A stretch of 64,000 nucleotides of DNA from Flavonifractor sp. An92 (GTDB lineage Bacteria > Bacillota > Clostridia > Oscillospirales > Oscillospiraceae): the NCBI RefSeq assembly GCF_002159175.1, contig NZ_NFGZ01000010.1, positions 55,211 to 119,210 on the forward strand. The letters run 5' to 3'. The notes below the pieces were generated by a model. That model was given only the letters and a program-made list of their open reading frames with translations. It did not search any database and was not told the DNA's origin. Positions 30,963 to 41,555 of this stretch are shown piece by piece. Made by a program: the position numbers and the translations under genes. Numbering within the stretch: position 1 is the first letter of the stretch; every line of letters begins with the position of its first letter.

Positions 30963-31010
30963 AAAAAAGGCGACGGCGTCCCGGAGCACATCCAAGACGC
31001 CGTTGCCTTT
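30963..31010 (-). promoter_or_regulatory. Attenuator-like hairpin in the pyrG leader
   Basis: On the minus strand AAAGGCAACGGCGTC (31010-30996) pairs with 30980-30966 (one G-U pair) and is followed by TTTTTTGTG. It begins only about 5 bases after the predicted transcription start, so it can end most transcripts before pyrG. Firmicute pyrG genes are known to be regulated by a leader terminator with CTP-sensitive start-site slippage. The first transcript bases here (near AGGTCC) do not show the usual GGG run clearly. Confidence 0.7.
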
Positions 31011-31021
31011 TCGATGGACCT

Positions 31022-31050
31022 ACTATACGCGCTCGGGCGCAGTTTGTCAA
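31022..31050 (-). promoter_or_regulatory. SigA promoter of pyrG
   Basis: Minus strand: -35 TTGACA (31050-31045), 17 bases, -10 TATAGT (31027-31022). Predicted start near 31015. Confidence 0.92.
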
Positions 31051-31090
31051 TGAAAATCTTGCACGGGCTTGGCAGTACATTTTTTAAAAG

Positions 31091-31134
31091 CGTTGTAAAT
31101 ACAACGGACGAACAGGGGCCGGACGGGGTATACT
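31091..31134 (+). promoter_or_regulatory. Activator-type promoter of cupin-hcp: palindrome plus -10
   Basis: Palindrome CGTTGTA-AA-TACAACG (31091-31106, core GTTGT-N4-ACAAC) is centred about 41-42 bases before the start predicted from -10 TATACT (31129-31134). No -35 consensus is present. The geometry is that of a class II CRP/FNR-family activator site. The same core and position occur before ldh (44527-44540). Confidence 0.7.
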
Positions 31135-31193
31135 GCATAGCGTCACGACACAGCAGACCCCGCCGGTTTGGCGGGAGAACAGGAGGCAGTTTT

Positions 31194-31541
31194 ATGTCTT
31201 ATATCAAGAACATCCCCCACGAGGAGGTCCTGGGCCTGGCGGAGCAGGTGTCTGTCCTGGAGGGACAGGTGGTCAGCAAGACCCTGGCCCAGAACCGGCA
31301 CGTCACTCTCACCCTCTTCGCCTTTGCCAAGGGGGAGGAGATCAGCACCCACGCCTCCACCGGCGACGCCATGGTGCTGGTGCTGGAGGGCGAGGCCCTG
31401 CTCACCGTGGACGGCAAGGAGCACCGCGTGAAGGCGGGGGAGACCCTCATCATGCCGGCCAACAAACCCCACGCCGTGTTTGCCGCCGAGGACATGAAGA
31501 TGCTCCTCACGGTGGTGTTCCCCACCCAGCCCCGGAATTGA
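31194..31541 (+). CDS. Small cupin-domain protein
   Basis: A 115-aa single-domain cupin from ATG 31194 (AGGAGG 9 bases upstream); earlier frame starts are inside the promoter. Two cupin blocks are visible: [20 protein letters not shown] with one His, and the hairpin [20 protein letters not shown] followed by [10 protein letters not shown]. Such proteins bind a metal and often sense or protect against reactive species. It is cotranscribed with hcp, 26 bases downstream, which suggests a role in nitrosative or oxidative stress. That role is inference from the neighbour. Confidence 0.9.
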   Translation: MSYIKNIPHEEVLGLAEQVSVLEGQVVSKTLAQNRHVTLTLFAFAKGEEISTHASTGDAMVLVLEGEALLTVDGKEHRVKAGETLIMPANKPHAVFAAEDMKMLLTVVFPTQPRN

Positions 31542-31567
31542 GAAAACACCTGCTTTTGGAGGAAATT

Positions 31568-33202
31568 ATGGATAATCTGATGTTTTGTTACCAGTGCCAG
31601 GAGACCGCCGGCTGCACCGGCTGCACCCGCGCCGGTGTGTGCGGCAAGACCGCCCCGGTGGCCAACCGGCAGGACCTGCTGATTTTTGTGACCCGTGGGC
31701 TTGCCGCCCTTACCACCGCCCTGCGGGAGAAGGGGAAGGCCATCGACCCCGCGGTGGACCAGCTGGTCACCGTGAATCTCTTCACCACCATCACCAACGC
31801 CAACTTTGACCCCGACGCCATCGACGCCCGCATCCGGGAGACTCTGTCCGTGATGGACGGACTGAGGAAGGAGCTGGGGGATGTGTCCGCCCTGCCTGAG
31901 GCCGCCCGCTGGGACGGCTCCGGCGACTGGGAGGAGAAGGCCCGCACCGTGGGCGTCCTCTCCACCGAGAACGAGGACATCCGCTCTCTGCGGGAGCTCA
32001 TCACCTACGGCCTGAAGGGTCTGGCCGCCTACACCAAGCACGCCAACGCTCTGGGCAAGTCCGACCCGGAGGTGGACGCCTTCCTGCAGCGTGCCCTGGC
32101 CGCCACCCTGGACGACTCCCTCACCGGCGACGAGCTCACCGCCCTGGCCCTGGAGACCGGCAAGTACGGCGTGCAGGGCATGGCCCTCCTGGACGAGGCC
32201 AACACCTCCGCCTACGGCAACCCCCAGATCACCAAGGTCAACCTCGGCGTGGGCAAGAACCCGGGCATCCTCATCTCCGGCCACGACCTGCGGGACCTGG
32301 AGATGCTGCTGGAGCAGACCCAGGGCACCGGTGTGGATGTGTACACCCACTCGGAAATGCTCCCCGCCCACTACTACCCCGCCTTCCGGAAGTACCCCCA
32401 TTTCGTGGGCAACTACGGCAACGCCTGGTGGAAGCAGAAGGAGGAGTTCGAGTCCTTCCACGGTCCCATTCTCATGACCACCAACTGCATCGTGCCCCCC
32501 AAGGACAGCTACAAGGACCGGCTGTACACCACCGGCGCGGCGGGCTACCCCGGCTGTAAGCACATCCCCGGCGGCCCGGGAGAGTGGAAGGATTTTTCGG
32601 CTCTCATCGAGCAGGCCAAGCACTGCGCTCCGCCCCAGGAGATCGAGCGGGGCGAGATCGTGGGCGGCTTTGCCCACGCGCAGGTGCTGGCCCTGGCCGA
32701 CCAGATCGTGGAGGCGGTCAAGTCCGGCGCTATCAAGAAGTTCGTGGTCATGGCCGGCTGTGACGGCCGGGCCAAGAGCCGCAACTACTACACCGACTTT
32801 GCCAAGGCCCTGCCCAAGGACGCCGTGATCCTCACCGCCGGCTGCGCCAAGTACAAGTACAACAAGCTGGACCTGGGCGACATCAACGGCATCCCCCGGG
32901 TGCTGGACGCGGGCCAGTGCAACGACTCCTACTCGCTGGCGGTCATCGCCCTGAAGCTGAAGGAGGTCTTTGGCCTGGACGATGTGAACGAGCTGCCCAT
33001 CGTCTACAACATCGCCTGGTATGAGCAGAAAGCAGTCATCGTCCTGCTGGCCCTCCTGTCTCTGGGCGTGAAGAACATCCATCTGGGCCCCACCCTGCCC
33101 GCCTTCCTCAGCCCCAACGTGGCCAAGGTGCTGGTGGAGAACTTCGGCATCGCCGGGATCGGCACCGTGGAGGATGACCTGAAGCTCTTCTTCGGGGCGT
33201 AA
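31568..33202 (+). CDS. hcp: Hybrid cluster protein (hydroxylamine reductase family)
   Basis: A 544-aa cytoplasmic Fe-S protein. Hcp reduces nitric oxide or hydroxylamine and helps anaerobes survive nitrosative stress. The N-terminal cluster motif is clear, with Cys pairs in [20 protein letters not shown]. Ligands of the hybrid cluster appear later in [46 protein letters not shown] and [13 protein letters not shown] follows TTGGAGGAAATT. It is the second gene after the cupin. No Hcr reductase is adjacent. Repeat copy B begins directly after the stop codon. Confidence 0.97.
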   Translation: MDNLMFCYQCQETAGCTGCTRAGVCGKTAPVANRQDLLIFVTRGLAALTTALREKGKAIDPAVDQLVTVNLFTTITNANFDPDAIDARIRETLSVMDGLRKELGDVSALPEAARWDGSGDWEEKARTVGVLSTENEDIRSLRELITYGLKGLAAYTKHANALGKSDPEVDAFLQRALAATLDDSLTGDELTALALETGKYGVQGMALLDEANTSAYGNPQITKVNLGVGKNPGILISGHDLRDLEMLLEQTQGTGVDVYTHSEMLPAHYYPAFRKYPHFVGNYGNAWWKQKEEFESFHGPILMTTNCIVPPKDSYKDRLYTTGAAGYPGCKHIPGGPGEWKDFSALIEQAKHCAPPQEIERGEIVGGFAHAQVLALADQIVEAVKSGAIKKFVVMAGCDGRAKSRNYYTDFAKALPKDAVILTAGCAKYKYNKLDLGDINGIPRVLDAGQCNDSYSLAVIALKLKEVFGLDDVNELPIVYNIAWYEQKAVIVLLALLSLGVKNIHLGPTLPAFLSPNVAKVLVENFGIAGIGTVEDDLKLFFGA

Positions 33203-33585
33203 CCCCGGAGGATTTGCGCTCGCCGCGCGGGCCGCTTATCCAGCGGGGACCCGATTTCTTTTCTCGAAAAGAAACCGGGGAAAGAAAAGGCGGAGAGGGG
33301 AACTTCTCGTTCCCCTCTCCACTCCCCTCCAAAAGGGCGGCCTTTTAGGGGCCGCCCCGTTTTTTGCCGGGGTACAACGCTTTCCGGATAGGCGGAAAGC
33401 CCGGAATTGGCCACGCCATGCTTTGGAAATACCGCCGCAGCCGGATGAAGGCCGGGATGCGTTTTGGGGGAGTCCAGAGGGGGGTATCCCCCCTCTGGGC
33501 TTTCTTTCCCACCGCTTTCTTTGCAAAGAAAGCGGTGCCCTGTCCGGGTAGGACGCCCGCCCGGCGAGGGCAAAGTCTCTCCCCC
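33203..33585 (+). repeat. Dispersed hairpin-rich repeat, copy B
   Basis: About 383 bp. The first base follows the hcp stop codon and the last base precedes the padR -35 box. Ends form imperfect inverted repeats (left CCCCGGAGGATTTGCGCTCG at 33203-33222). Hairpins in order: TTTCTTTTCTCGAAAAGAAA, GGAGAGGGGAACTTCTCG with complement, GGGCGGCC...GGCCGCCC, CTTTCCG-GATAGG-CGGAAAG, CCAGAGGGGGG-TAT-CCCCCC, and a 28-base perfect palindrome beginning CACCGCTTTCTTTG. No gene is present. The T-rich first hairpins may end the hcp transcript. Confidence 0.85.
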
Positions 33586-33635
33586 TTGACATACCTTGAC
33601 CATCCAGGTATACTATACTTAGAAGATCCAGGTAT
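33586..33635 (+). promoter_or_regulatory. Promoter and likely PadR operator
   Basis: -35 TTGACA (33586-33591), 17 bases, -10 TATACT (33609-33614). Inverted half-sites ATACCT (33591-33596) and AGGTAT (33606-33611) lie between and over the boxes. The decamer ATCCAGGTAT occurs twice as a direct repeat (33602-33611 and 33626-33635). This is consistent with autorepression by the PadR protein just downstream. Confidence 0.75.
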
Positions 33636-33653
33636 CAGAAAGGAGGGGACGAA

Positions 33654-33995
33654 ATGAAGTTCGACAAGAGTCTGCTCAGCGGCAGCACCCGCCTTTTGGT
33701 GCTCTCCCTCCTGGCGGAGGAGGACTGCTACGGTTATCAGCTCATCCGCAAGCTGGAGGAGCGCTCCCAGAAGGTCTTTTCCCTCCAGGAGGGGACGCTG
33801 TACCCGGTGCTCCACAAGCTGGAGGGGGACGGCGCGGTGCGGGCCTACGAGAAGGAGGAGGGCGGCCGGAAGCGCCGGTATTACACCCTCACCGACCGGG
33901 GCCGGAAGCAGCTCAGCGAGGAAAAGGAGCAGTGGCATGCCTTTCAGACGGCCGTGGGCCGGGTGATCGGAGGGGAAGCCTATGGACTGGCGTGA
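33654..33995 (+). CDS. PadR-family transcriptional regulator
   Basis: A 113-aa winged-helix regulator. The family pattern is plain: a short N-terminal arm, TRLLVLSLLAEEDCYGYQLI, the recognition segment FSLQEGTLYPVLHKLEGDGA, and the wing GRKRRYYTLTDRG. ATG follows AAAGGAGG. It overlaps the next gene by 14 bases. PadR proteins usually repress a nearby membrane or transport function; here that is the HAAS-domain protein and the following anchored protein. Operator-like repeats overlap its own promoter. Confidence 0.95.
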   Translation: MKFDKSLLSGSTRLLVLSLLAEEDCYGYQLIRKLEERSQKVFSLQEGTLYPVLHKLEGDGAVRAYEKEEGGRKRRYYTLTDRGRKQLSEEKEQWHAFQTAVGRVIGGEAYGLA

Positions 33996-34716
33996 GGACA
34001 GCCTCTCCCCGGAGGCGGATTTCATCCACGCGGTGGTGAAACAGGTCCGCTTCCGGCCCGACCGGCGCGCCATCGCCGAGGAGCTGCGGCAGCACCTGGA
34101 CGAGAGCGCGGCCTGGCTGGAGGAGGAGCGGCAGCTCTCCCCGGAAGAGGCCCGGAAGGTGGCGTTGGCCCAGATGGGCGACCCGGAGGCGGTAGGAGAG
34201 GGGTTCAACCTCACCCACAAGCCCCTCCTGGGCTGGGCGTGGTACCTGAGCCGCATCCTCTGCGTGACGGTGTGCCTGACTCTGGGGCTGTATCTGGCCT
34301 ATGTTCTGGTAGGCGTGACGGTAATCACCGTGGTGGACAGCCTGGAACAGACGGTCTTTTATCGGTATGAACAGCCGGTGGAGCGGGTGATTTCCGTTGA
34401 GAAAACCTTCGACCTGGGGCCCCACACCATGACCATCGACGAGGTGGCCCTGCTGGAGGACGGCAGCGCGATGGTGCGCTACCACGGCGTAGGCGGGCCC
34501 CGGGTGAACTGGCACGCGCCGGAGATCCGGGTCCTGGACGAGACGGGAAATTACCTGGGTGGCGGCGGCTCTTCCACTGCCGGCTGGATCAACTGGAAAG
34601 TCAGCGACTTCAAACTGCCTGAGGGGACGGAAGCGCTCACCCTCGGCTGGCCGGACCTTGATCCCGACGCGGTGGTGACCATTGACCTCACCGGTGGAGA
34701 GGGGGGAGCGGCATGA
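33982..34716 (+). CDS. Membrane protein with N-terminal HAAS (permease-prefix) domain
   Basis: A 244-aa protein. Residues 1-75 are a soluble helical region of the HAAS/permease-prefix type (AIAEELRQHLDESAAWLEEE, then SPEEARKVALAQMGDPEAVG), common in products encoded beside padR genes. One or two transmembrane helices follow (CVTVCLTLGLYLAYVLVGVT). The C-terminal part of about 120 residues is probably extracytoplasmic, with beta strands and a Gly/Ser turn GGGGSS. Its start overlaps padR, and its end overlaps the next start by 4 bases, so all three are translated together. Function is unknown; envelope stress sensing is often proposed for such sets. Confidence 0.85.
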   Translation: MDWREDSLSPEADFIHAVVKQVRFRPDRRAIAEELRQHLDESAAWLEEERQLSPEEARKVALAQMGDPEAVGEGFNLTHKPLLGWAWYLSRILCVTVCLTLGLYLAYVLVGVTVITVVDSLEQTVFYRYEQPVERVISVEKTFDLGPHTMTIDEVALLEDGSAMVRYHGVGGPRVNWHAPEIRVLDETGNYLGGGGSSTAGWINWKVSDFKLPEGTEALTLGWPDLDPDAVVTIDLTGGEGGAA

Positions 34717-35228
34717 CCCGAAAAGGTAAGCTCATCCGCAATCTGGCGGTGACGGCGGCGGTGTTTGTGGGGTTCCTCTTGGTTTGCGGGGTGTATCTGG
34801 ACCCGGAAAACTGCGCTCTGGCCAGTGCCCGCCAACTCTACTTTGGAGACTGCACCGTCCGGGGCTGGGGCGACACGCCGGAGGGCGAGCGCATCTACAT
34901 CCTGACCAATGAGGAGGACACCATCTCCTACTGCAAGGTCCGGCGGCATTTCTGGCTCTTCTGGACCACCGGGTCCTGCAGCAGCGGAAAGCAGATGGAG
35001 GAGGGCGCGCCGGTCTACATCGGTCGTCTGGGCAACGGAGAGCAGGGCACAGTCTGGTGCCTGCGGGCTTCCGAAGAGGTGCAGACCCTCTCATGGTACG
35101 GGAAAGAGACCAGCGTGTGGCACGGCGACGTGGCTATCCTCAGCGCCCCGGAGCGGAACGCCGCCTATGAGCCGGTGGAGGTCTACGACGGGGAGGGCAA
35201 TCTCCTCTGGACCGACACCTTTTCTTAA
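34713..35228 (+). CDS. Membrane-anchored protein of unknown function
   Basis: A 171-aa product with an N-terminal transmembrane or signal-anchor helix (LAVTAAVFVGFLLVCGVYL) followed by an extracytoplasmic domain of about 145 residues with several Cys (CALAS, GDCTV, SYCK, GSCSSG, VWCL). It overlaps the HAAS-domain gene by 4 bases (ATGA). I recognise no family. The operon with PadR suggests it is produced under the same conditions as its membrane partner. Confidence 0.8.
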   Translation: MTRKGKLIRNLAVTAAVFVGFLLVCGVYLDPENCALASARQLYFGDCTVRGWGDTPEGERIYILTNEEDTISYCKVRRHFWLFWTTGSCSSGKQMEEGAPVYIGRLGNGEQGTVWCLRASEEVQTLSWYGKETSVWHGDVAILSAPERNAAYEPVEVYDGEGNLLWTDTFS

Positions 35229-35230
35229 AA

Positions 35231-35264
35231 AAGAACGCCCGGGACCGATTCTGGTCCCGGGCGT
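35231..35264 (-). terminator. Terminator between convergent genes
   Basis: A 12-bp stem ACGCCCGGGACC (35235-35246) pairs with 35253-35264. On the minus strand it is followed by TTCTTTTTT, so it mainly ends the HD-domain gene. The plus-strand side lacks a T run. Confidence 0.85.
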
Positions 35265-35279
35265 CCGGTGTGTATGGGT

Positions 35280-35861
35280 TTAACCCTCGGCGCAGCGGCT
35301 TTCGATGAGGGCTTCCTTGTCCTTCATGGCCTGGAGGGTGCGGGAGAGGAGGGTGTCCAGCTCCCAGCCCAGCAGCTCGGCGCCCTGGCGGATGGTGTCC
35401 CGGGAGCAGCCGGCGGCGAATTTCTTGTCCTTGAACTTCTTCTTGAGGCTGGAGAGCTCCATGTCCGACACGCTCTTGGAGGGGCGCATGAGGGCGGCGG
35501 CCCCGATGAGGCCGGTGAGCTCGTCGCAGGCGAAGAGGACCTTTTCCATCTCGTGCTCAGGGGCCACGTCGGCGCCGGTGAGGCCCCAGCCGTGGCAGAC
35601 CACCGCGCGGATGAGGGCGGGCTCGGCCCCGGCCTCTTCCAGGAGGGCCCGAGCCTTCACACAGTGCTCCTCGGGCCAGCGCTCGAAGTCGATGTCGTGG
35701 AGCAGGCCCACGTTGGCCCAGAACGGGGCGTCCTCGCCGTAGCCCAGCTCGTGGGCGAACCAGTCCATGACGGCCTCCACGGTGTAGGCGTGGCGGAGGT
35801 GGAAGGGCTCCTGATTGTAGGTTTTCAGCAGGCTCACAGCCTGTTCACGGGTAAAAGCCAT
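35280..35861 (-). CDS. HD-domain hydrolase
   Basis: A 193-aa cytoplasmic metal-dependent phosphohydrolase. ATG at 35861 is supported by AAAGGAG 12 bases upstream; longer frames run through the divergent promoter. HD motif residues are visible: His in LRHAYTVEAVMDWFA, HD in GLLHDIDFERWPEEH, His in VVCHGWG and Asp in FACDELTGL. The family acts on nucleotides or phosphate esters; no substrate can be read. It is monocistronic and divergent from the GIY-YIG gene. Confidence 0.88.
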   Translation of the reverse strand: MAFTREQAVSLLKTYNQEPFHLRHAYTVEAVMDWFAHELGYGEDAPFWANVGLLHDIDFERWPEEHCVKARALLEEAGAEPALIRAVVCHGWGLTGADVAPEHEMEKVLFACDELTGLIGAAALMRPSKSVSDMELSSLKKKFKDKKFAAGCSRDTIRQGAELLGWELDTLLSRTLQAMKDKEALIESRCAEG

Positions 35862-35901
35862 GGGAAATGTACTCCTTTCAACAGATAGGATGGAGGGGAA
35901 T

Positions 35902-36195
35902 ATGGACGAAGGAAATTGGTGGGTGTACATCCTCCGCTGTGCGGACGGGACGCTGTACACCGGCTCCACCACCGACGTGGAGCGGCGGCTTTCTCAGCAC
36001 AACGCGGGCAAGGGGGCCAAATACACCCGCGCCCGCCGCCCGGCGGAGCTGGTCTACCGGGAGTTCTGCGGGAACCGGAGCGCGGCCCTGCGGCGGGAGG
36101 CGGCCATCAAGCGCCTCTCCCGGGCGGAAAAGCTGGCGCTCATCGCCCGAAGTGGGCTTACAGATTCCGGCCCAGGGCGCGGAAACGCTCCATAA
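35902..36195 (+). CDS. GIY-YIG domain protein (UPF0213 type)
   Basis: A 97-aa single-domain GIY-YIG nuclease-like protein from ATG 35902 (GGAGGGG upstream). Motif residues: WVYILRCADGTLYTGSTTD (the GIY..YIG equivalent), RRLSQHNAGKGAKYTRARRP, and Glu in REFCGNRSAALRREAAIKRL. The UPF0213/YhbQ family has structure-specific or unknown nuclease roles. Its 3' end overlaps the end of the convergent flavoprotein gene by 38 bases, with no terminator between. Confidence 0.92.
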   Translation: MDEGNWWVYILRCADGTLYTGSTTDVERRLSQHNAGKGAKYTRARRPAELVYREFCGNRSAALRREAAIKRLSRAEKLALIARSGLTDSGPGRGNAP

Positions 36196-36688
36196 GGGCG
36201 GCGTCCTTGGCCACCTCACCGGGGGCGTAGGCGCTGACGCCCTCAGAGAAGAGGACTTCCCAGTTCAGATACTCCCCGATGCAGGCGAACTGCTCCCGGA
36301 TCAGGCGGTACTGGGGGGTGTCCAGCCCGTCGGCGCCCACGGCGACCACGCCGATCTTCTTGCCCTTGATGGCCGCGCCGCCGGCATAGAGCCGGTCAAT
36401 GGCCAGCTTCAGCTGGGCGGAGATGCCCCACCAGTACACGGGGGAGCCGAAGATGATGCAGTCGGCCTCCAGCACCTTTTGCAGCAGGGCGGGGGCGTCG
36501 TCCTTCTGCACGCAGGTGCCGCCGTTCTTCCGGCAGGCGTCACAGCCCAGACAGGGGGCGATCTTCTGACTCTGGAGGTCTACCAGCTCCACCTGGTGGT
36601 TCTTTCCGGCCTCCTCGGCCAGGGCGGTGAGGAGGGTGCGGGTGTTGCCGTTTTTGCGGGGGCTTCCGTTGAGGATGAGGACCTTCAC
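36158..36688 (-). CDS. Flavodoxin-fold iron-sulfur flavoprotein/NAD(P)H oxidoreductase
   Basis: A 176-aa protein. GTG at 36688 is the best start: AAAGGAG is 10 bases upstream and the fold begins at once with VKVLILNGSPRKNGNTRTLL. A Cys motif CLGCDACRKNGGTC near residues 45-58 can hold a 4Fe-4S cluster, followed by FGSPVYWWGISAQLK for FMN. The family transfers electrons in anaerobes. It resembles the product of 28503-29132 but is shorter. Its tail overlaps the GIY-YIG gene on the opposite strand. Confidence 0.88.
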   Translation of the reverse strand: MKVLILNGSPRKNGNTRTLLTALAEEAGKNHQVELVDLQSQKIAPCLGCDACRKNGGTCVQKDDAPALLQKVLEADCIIFGSPVYWWGISAQLKLAIDRLYAGGAAIKGKKIGVVAVGADGLDTPQYRLIREQFACIGEYLNWEVLFSEGVSAYAPGEVAKDAALMERFRALGRNL

Positions 36689-36755
36689 TTCCAAACAACT
36701 CCTTTTCCGTATTTTCTCTAGAATAATCCGTCCGGTGGGATTTTGCAAGAGCAAG

Positions 36756-36796
36756 CGACCGCCCCGGGAGCCAACGCTCCCGGGGCGGTCGTGTGT
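36756..36796. terminator. Hairpin terminator after the phosphorylase gene
   Basis: A perfect 16-bp stem CGACCGCCCCGGGAGC (36756-36771) pairs with 36776-36791 around a CAAC loop. The minus-strand tail is only moderately T-rich. Confidence 0.8.
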
Positions 36797-36802
36797 TTTG
36801 AT

Positions 36803-37576
36803 TTAGCCGTTCTTGGCCCGGTCGGCCCGGATGAGGTTCTTGAGGCCCTCGATGCCCACCTCGATGGCGGCGGACAGGTCGTGGCTCTCCTCCTGGTCCA
36901 GCCCGGCGGCCTCCCGCTCCTGGTTCCAGATCACATGGAAGCAGGACCCGCAGCGTACGCCCAGCGCGGCGGCACAGCAGAAGAGGGCGGCGGACTCCAT
37001 CTCGGAGGCCAGAACGCCCAGGCGCTTCCAGGCCTCCCACTTGTGGAGCAGCTCATAGGAGACCGGCATCCGGGTGGGGTCGTGCTGGCCGTAGAAGGAA
37101 TCCTTGCACTGGACCACGCCGGCGTGCCAGGGTTTTCCCAGGGCCTTGGCGGCGGACACCAGGGCCTCCTGCACCTCGTAATCGGACACGGCGGGGAACT
37201 CGATGGGGGCGTACTCCCGGCTGGCGCCCTCATGGCGGACGGCGCCGGTGGCGATAATGACGTCATCGCTCTTCACCTTCAGGGCGATGCCGCCGCAGGT
37301 GCCCACCCGCACGAAGGTGTCGGCGCCCAGGTTGTGCAGCTCCTCCATGGCGATGACGGCGGAGGGGCCGCCGATGCCGGTGGAGCAGACGCTGACCTTT
37401 TCGCCCAGAAGGGTGCCGGTGTAGGTGGTGTATTCCCGGTTGGACTGGATTTTGACCGGATTGTCAAAATAGGCGGCGATCTTCTCGCACCGGCCGGGAT
37501 CGCCGGGGAGGATGCAATAGCGGCCTACGTCGCCCTTGCCGCACTGGATATGGAATTGCAGCTCATGTTCATGCAT
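36803..37576 (-). CDS. udp: Uridine phosphorylase (nucleoside phosphorylase family I)
   Basis: Phosphorolysis of uridine (or a related nucleoside) to base and ribose 1-phosphate. The 257-aa product from ATG 37576 has the phosphate site in [14 protein letters not shown] and the later [24 protein letters not shown] follows, and the ribose/metal segment [10 protein letters not shown] is complete. The length and motifs fit the trimeric/hexameric NP-I family and, most closely, uridine phosphorylase; purine specificity cannot be fully excluded. It is monocistronic. Confidence 0.88.
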   Translation of the reverse strand: MHEHELQFHIQCGKGDVGRYCILPGDPGRCEKIAAYFDNPVKIQSNREYTTYTGTLLGEKVSVCSTGIGGPSAVIAMEELHNLGADTFVRVGTCGGIALKVKSDDVIIATGAVRHEGASREYAPIEFPAVSDYEVQEALVSAAKALGKPWHAGVVQCKDSFYGQHDPTRMPVSYELLHKWEAWKRLGVLASEMESAALFCCAAALGVRCGSCFHVIWNQEREAAGLDQEESHDLSAAIEVGIEGLKNLIRADRAKNG

Positions 37577-37852
37577 TGGTTCACACCTCGCTGTTGTCGG
37601 GGACCGGCGCGCCGGTCCGGAGAAAAAAGGGAAACGAAGGCGGGGGAAACGGCTCCGGCGGCCTTCGTTTATCCATATTATAATCAAAAATGGGACAGAA
37701 AGCAAGATGATTTGTGCAATCTGTATACTGATTTTGCTTCTGTAACTTTTTGTGGTTGTTTTTTTCAGCTCCGTCCAGTAAAATATTCTGGAATGAATCA
37801 CCGCGGAGGGGGCGGCACGGACCGGACCGCCGCGGTGAAAGCGAGGTGCCCG

Positions 37853-38557
37853 ATGAAAAAACCGGTACTGATCAGCCTGCTTCTGCTGCTTTGCTGCGCG
37901 CTCGGGTGGGCGGTCTACCTTTTCACGAACACATACCGCCAGGGGACCCCGGTCCGCAACACGCTCAGCTCCACCACGGCCGCGTCGGCGGTGCCCAGCT
38001 ACGACAGCACCCGGCCCGGCGTGACGGCCACGCCTACACCGCTGGATACGACGGACGACGCGCTGCTGCTGGAGCGGGCCGGCGAGGTGCTGGACGCCCT
38101 GGCCGACCAGGACTACACCGCGCTGTGCGCGCTGGTCCACCCCCAGCGTGGGGTGACTTTTACCCCGTATTCCACTGTGGACCCGGAAAACGACCTGTGC
38201 TTCCTGCCCGACCAGCTCAGCAAGGCCATCTCGGACGGGAGCACCTACCTGTGGGGCTTCACCAACGGGAAGGGGGACCACATCAATCTGACGGTCAGCG
38301 AGTACATCAGCCGCTATGTCTATAATGAGGACTACCGGAACGCGCCAGTGGTGAGCATCGACCAGATCGCGGTGTCCGGCAACGCGCTGGAGAACGTGCA
38401 GGAGGTCTTTTCCGACTGCCGCTTCGTGGAGTATTACTACCCCGGGGTAAAGCCGGAGATGGACAATTTTGACTGGTGCGCGCTGAAGGTGGTTCTGGCG
38501 CCCTATGCCGAGCAGTGGTATCTGGTGGGCCTGATCCATAGCGAATGGACCGTATAA
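37853..38557 (+). CDS. Secreted or membrane-anchored protein of unknown function
   Basis: A 234-aa product starting [19 protein letters not shown], a signal peptide or anchor (a Cys pair at its end could be a lipobox but is not canonical). Then a Thr/Ser/Pro-rich linker (residues about 35-62) and a folded domain from [16 protein letters not shown], with [20 protein letters not shown] and a C-terminal [20 protein letters not shown]. It has an NTF2-like feel but no certain family. The 276-base gap upstream (37577-37852) is AT-rich in its middle and probably holds the promoters of this gene and of the divergent phosphorylase; I see no other gene there. Confidence 0.78.
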   Translation: MKKPVLISLLLLLCCALGWAVYLFTNTYRQGTPVRNTLSSTTAASAVPSYDSTRPGVTATPTPLDTTDDALLLERAGEVLDALADQDYTALCALVHPQRGVTFTPYSTVDPENDLCFLPDQLSKAISDGSTYLWGFTNGKGDHINLTVSEYISRYVYNEDYRNAPVVSIDQIAVSGNALENVQEVFSDCRFVEYYYPGVKPEMDNFDWCALKVVLAPYAEQWYLVGLIHSEWTV

Positions 38558-38581
38558 GGGACGTACCGGCGCAAAAGCCGC

Positions 38582-38612
38582 AAAAAGGAGGACGTTTGTC
38601 CTCCTTTTTCTT
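38582..38612 (+). terminator. Terminator after the secreted protein gene
   Basis: A 12-bp stem AAAAAGGAGGAC (38582-38593) with loop GTTT pairs with 38598-38609 and runs into TTTTTCTTT. Confidence 0.92.
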
Positions 38613-38752
38613 TACTTGGTCAAAAATTGGCAAAAAACGGATAGATCGGACGCGATATATGTAAAATTGCTACAAAAATTGCGGCTAGACTGACGGGTTT
38701 TGTGTAAAAAGTAAAAAAACATCGTGATGGACAAAATGAAGTGACGAACTGC

Positions 38753-38782
38753 TTGCAAAACAGGTGGGGAATGCGCTAAGAT
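38753..38782 (+). promoter_or_regulatory. Probable promoter of hppA
   Basis: -35 TTGCAA (38753-38758), an 18-base spacer, -10 TAAGAT (38777-38782). The predicted leader to the start codon is about 60 bases. The upstream stretch 38613-38750 is AT-rich with no gene. Confidence 0.6.
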
Positions 38783-38850
38783 TAGCTTGTTAAAAAGTGA
38801 AGGAAGCCAGAACTTAGCGGGGTTTCCAAAGAAGCAAAGGAGTTGGGAAG

Positions 38851-40968
<2,118 letters not shown>

Positions 40969-40977
40969 CTCTGTGTG

Positions 40978-41024
40978 AAAAAGGTCCGGACATGCCGTTT
41001 CTGCGGCATGTCCGGACCTTTTCT
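40978..41024 (+). terminator. Terminator of hppA
   Basis: A 19-bp stem starting AAAAGGTCCGGACATGCCG pairs with its complement around TTTCT and ends in TTTTC. Confidence 0.94.
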
Positions 41025-41048
41025 GCTGGGAGAGGTCCCGGAAAACGG

Positions 41049-41077
41049 TTGACAGGCGGCGGAAGTTGGCGTATCCT
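41049..41077 (+). promoter_or_regulatory. Promoter of the HPt/HD-GYP genes
   Basis: -35 TTGACA (41049-41054), 17 bases, -10 TATCCT (41072-41077). The leader carries an 8-bp hairpin GGACGCGG-GGCA-CCGCGTCC at 41137-41156, ending a few bases before the ribosome site. Confidence 0.82.
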
Positions 41078-41175
41078 AACACTGTTATAGTCATACAAAA
41101 AATGACATGCACGGCCGTGAAAACGGCGTGATCACCGGACGCGGGGCACCGCGTCCAGAAGCGGAGGAAACGGAA

Positions 41176-41529
41176 ATGAATCTGGAAGAGCTGGCTGGAA
41201 CGATCCAGATGGATCTGCAGGGAACGCTGGCCCGATTTGGCGGCAGCCGCGCGCTGCTGGTGCGTTTTCTGAAGAAGTTCCCCCAAGACACCACCTTCGA
41301 GACCCTGAAGGAGGCGGTGGCCGCGGGCGACGACGCAACGGTGGAGCGGGCCGCGCATACGCTGAAGGGTGTGGCGGCCAACCTGGGTCTGGAGCCGGTG
41401 CGCGCCGGCAGTGACGCGCTGGTGACCGCGGTGCGGACCGGGCGTCAGGCCGAGATTCCCGCCCTCTTTGAAACGCTGCGCGCGGATTACGAGGCCGCCG
41501 GTACGGCCATTGCCGCGCTGGCGGAATGA
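41176..41529 (+). CDS. HPt-domain phosphotransfer protein
   Basis: A 117-aa all-helical protein. The phospho-accepting His61 lies in the classical AAHTLKGVAANLGL. Upstream LVRFLKKFPQDTTFETLKEA forms the paired helices. HPt proteins pass phosphate between a hybrid kinase and a response regulator. The gene lies 26 bases before a receiver/HD-GYP gene, its likely partner. No histidine kinase is in the window. ATG follows GGAGG at suitable spacing. Confidence 0.93.
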   Translation: MNLEELAGTIQMDLQGTLARFGGSRALLVRFLKKFPQDTTFETLKEAVAAGDDATVERAAHTLKGVAANLGLEPVRAGSDALVTAVRTGRQAEIPALFETLRADYEAAGTAIAALAE

Positions 41530-41555
41530 GGCGCGGAAAGTGAGGAACCAATAGT

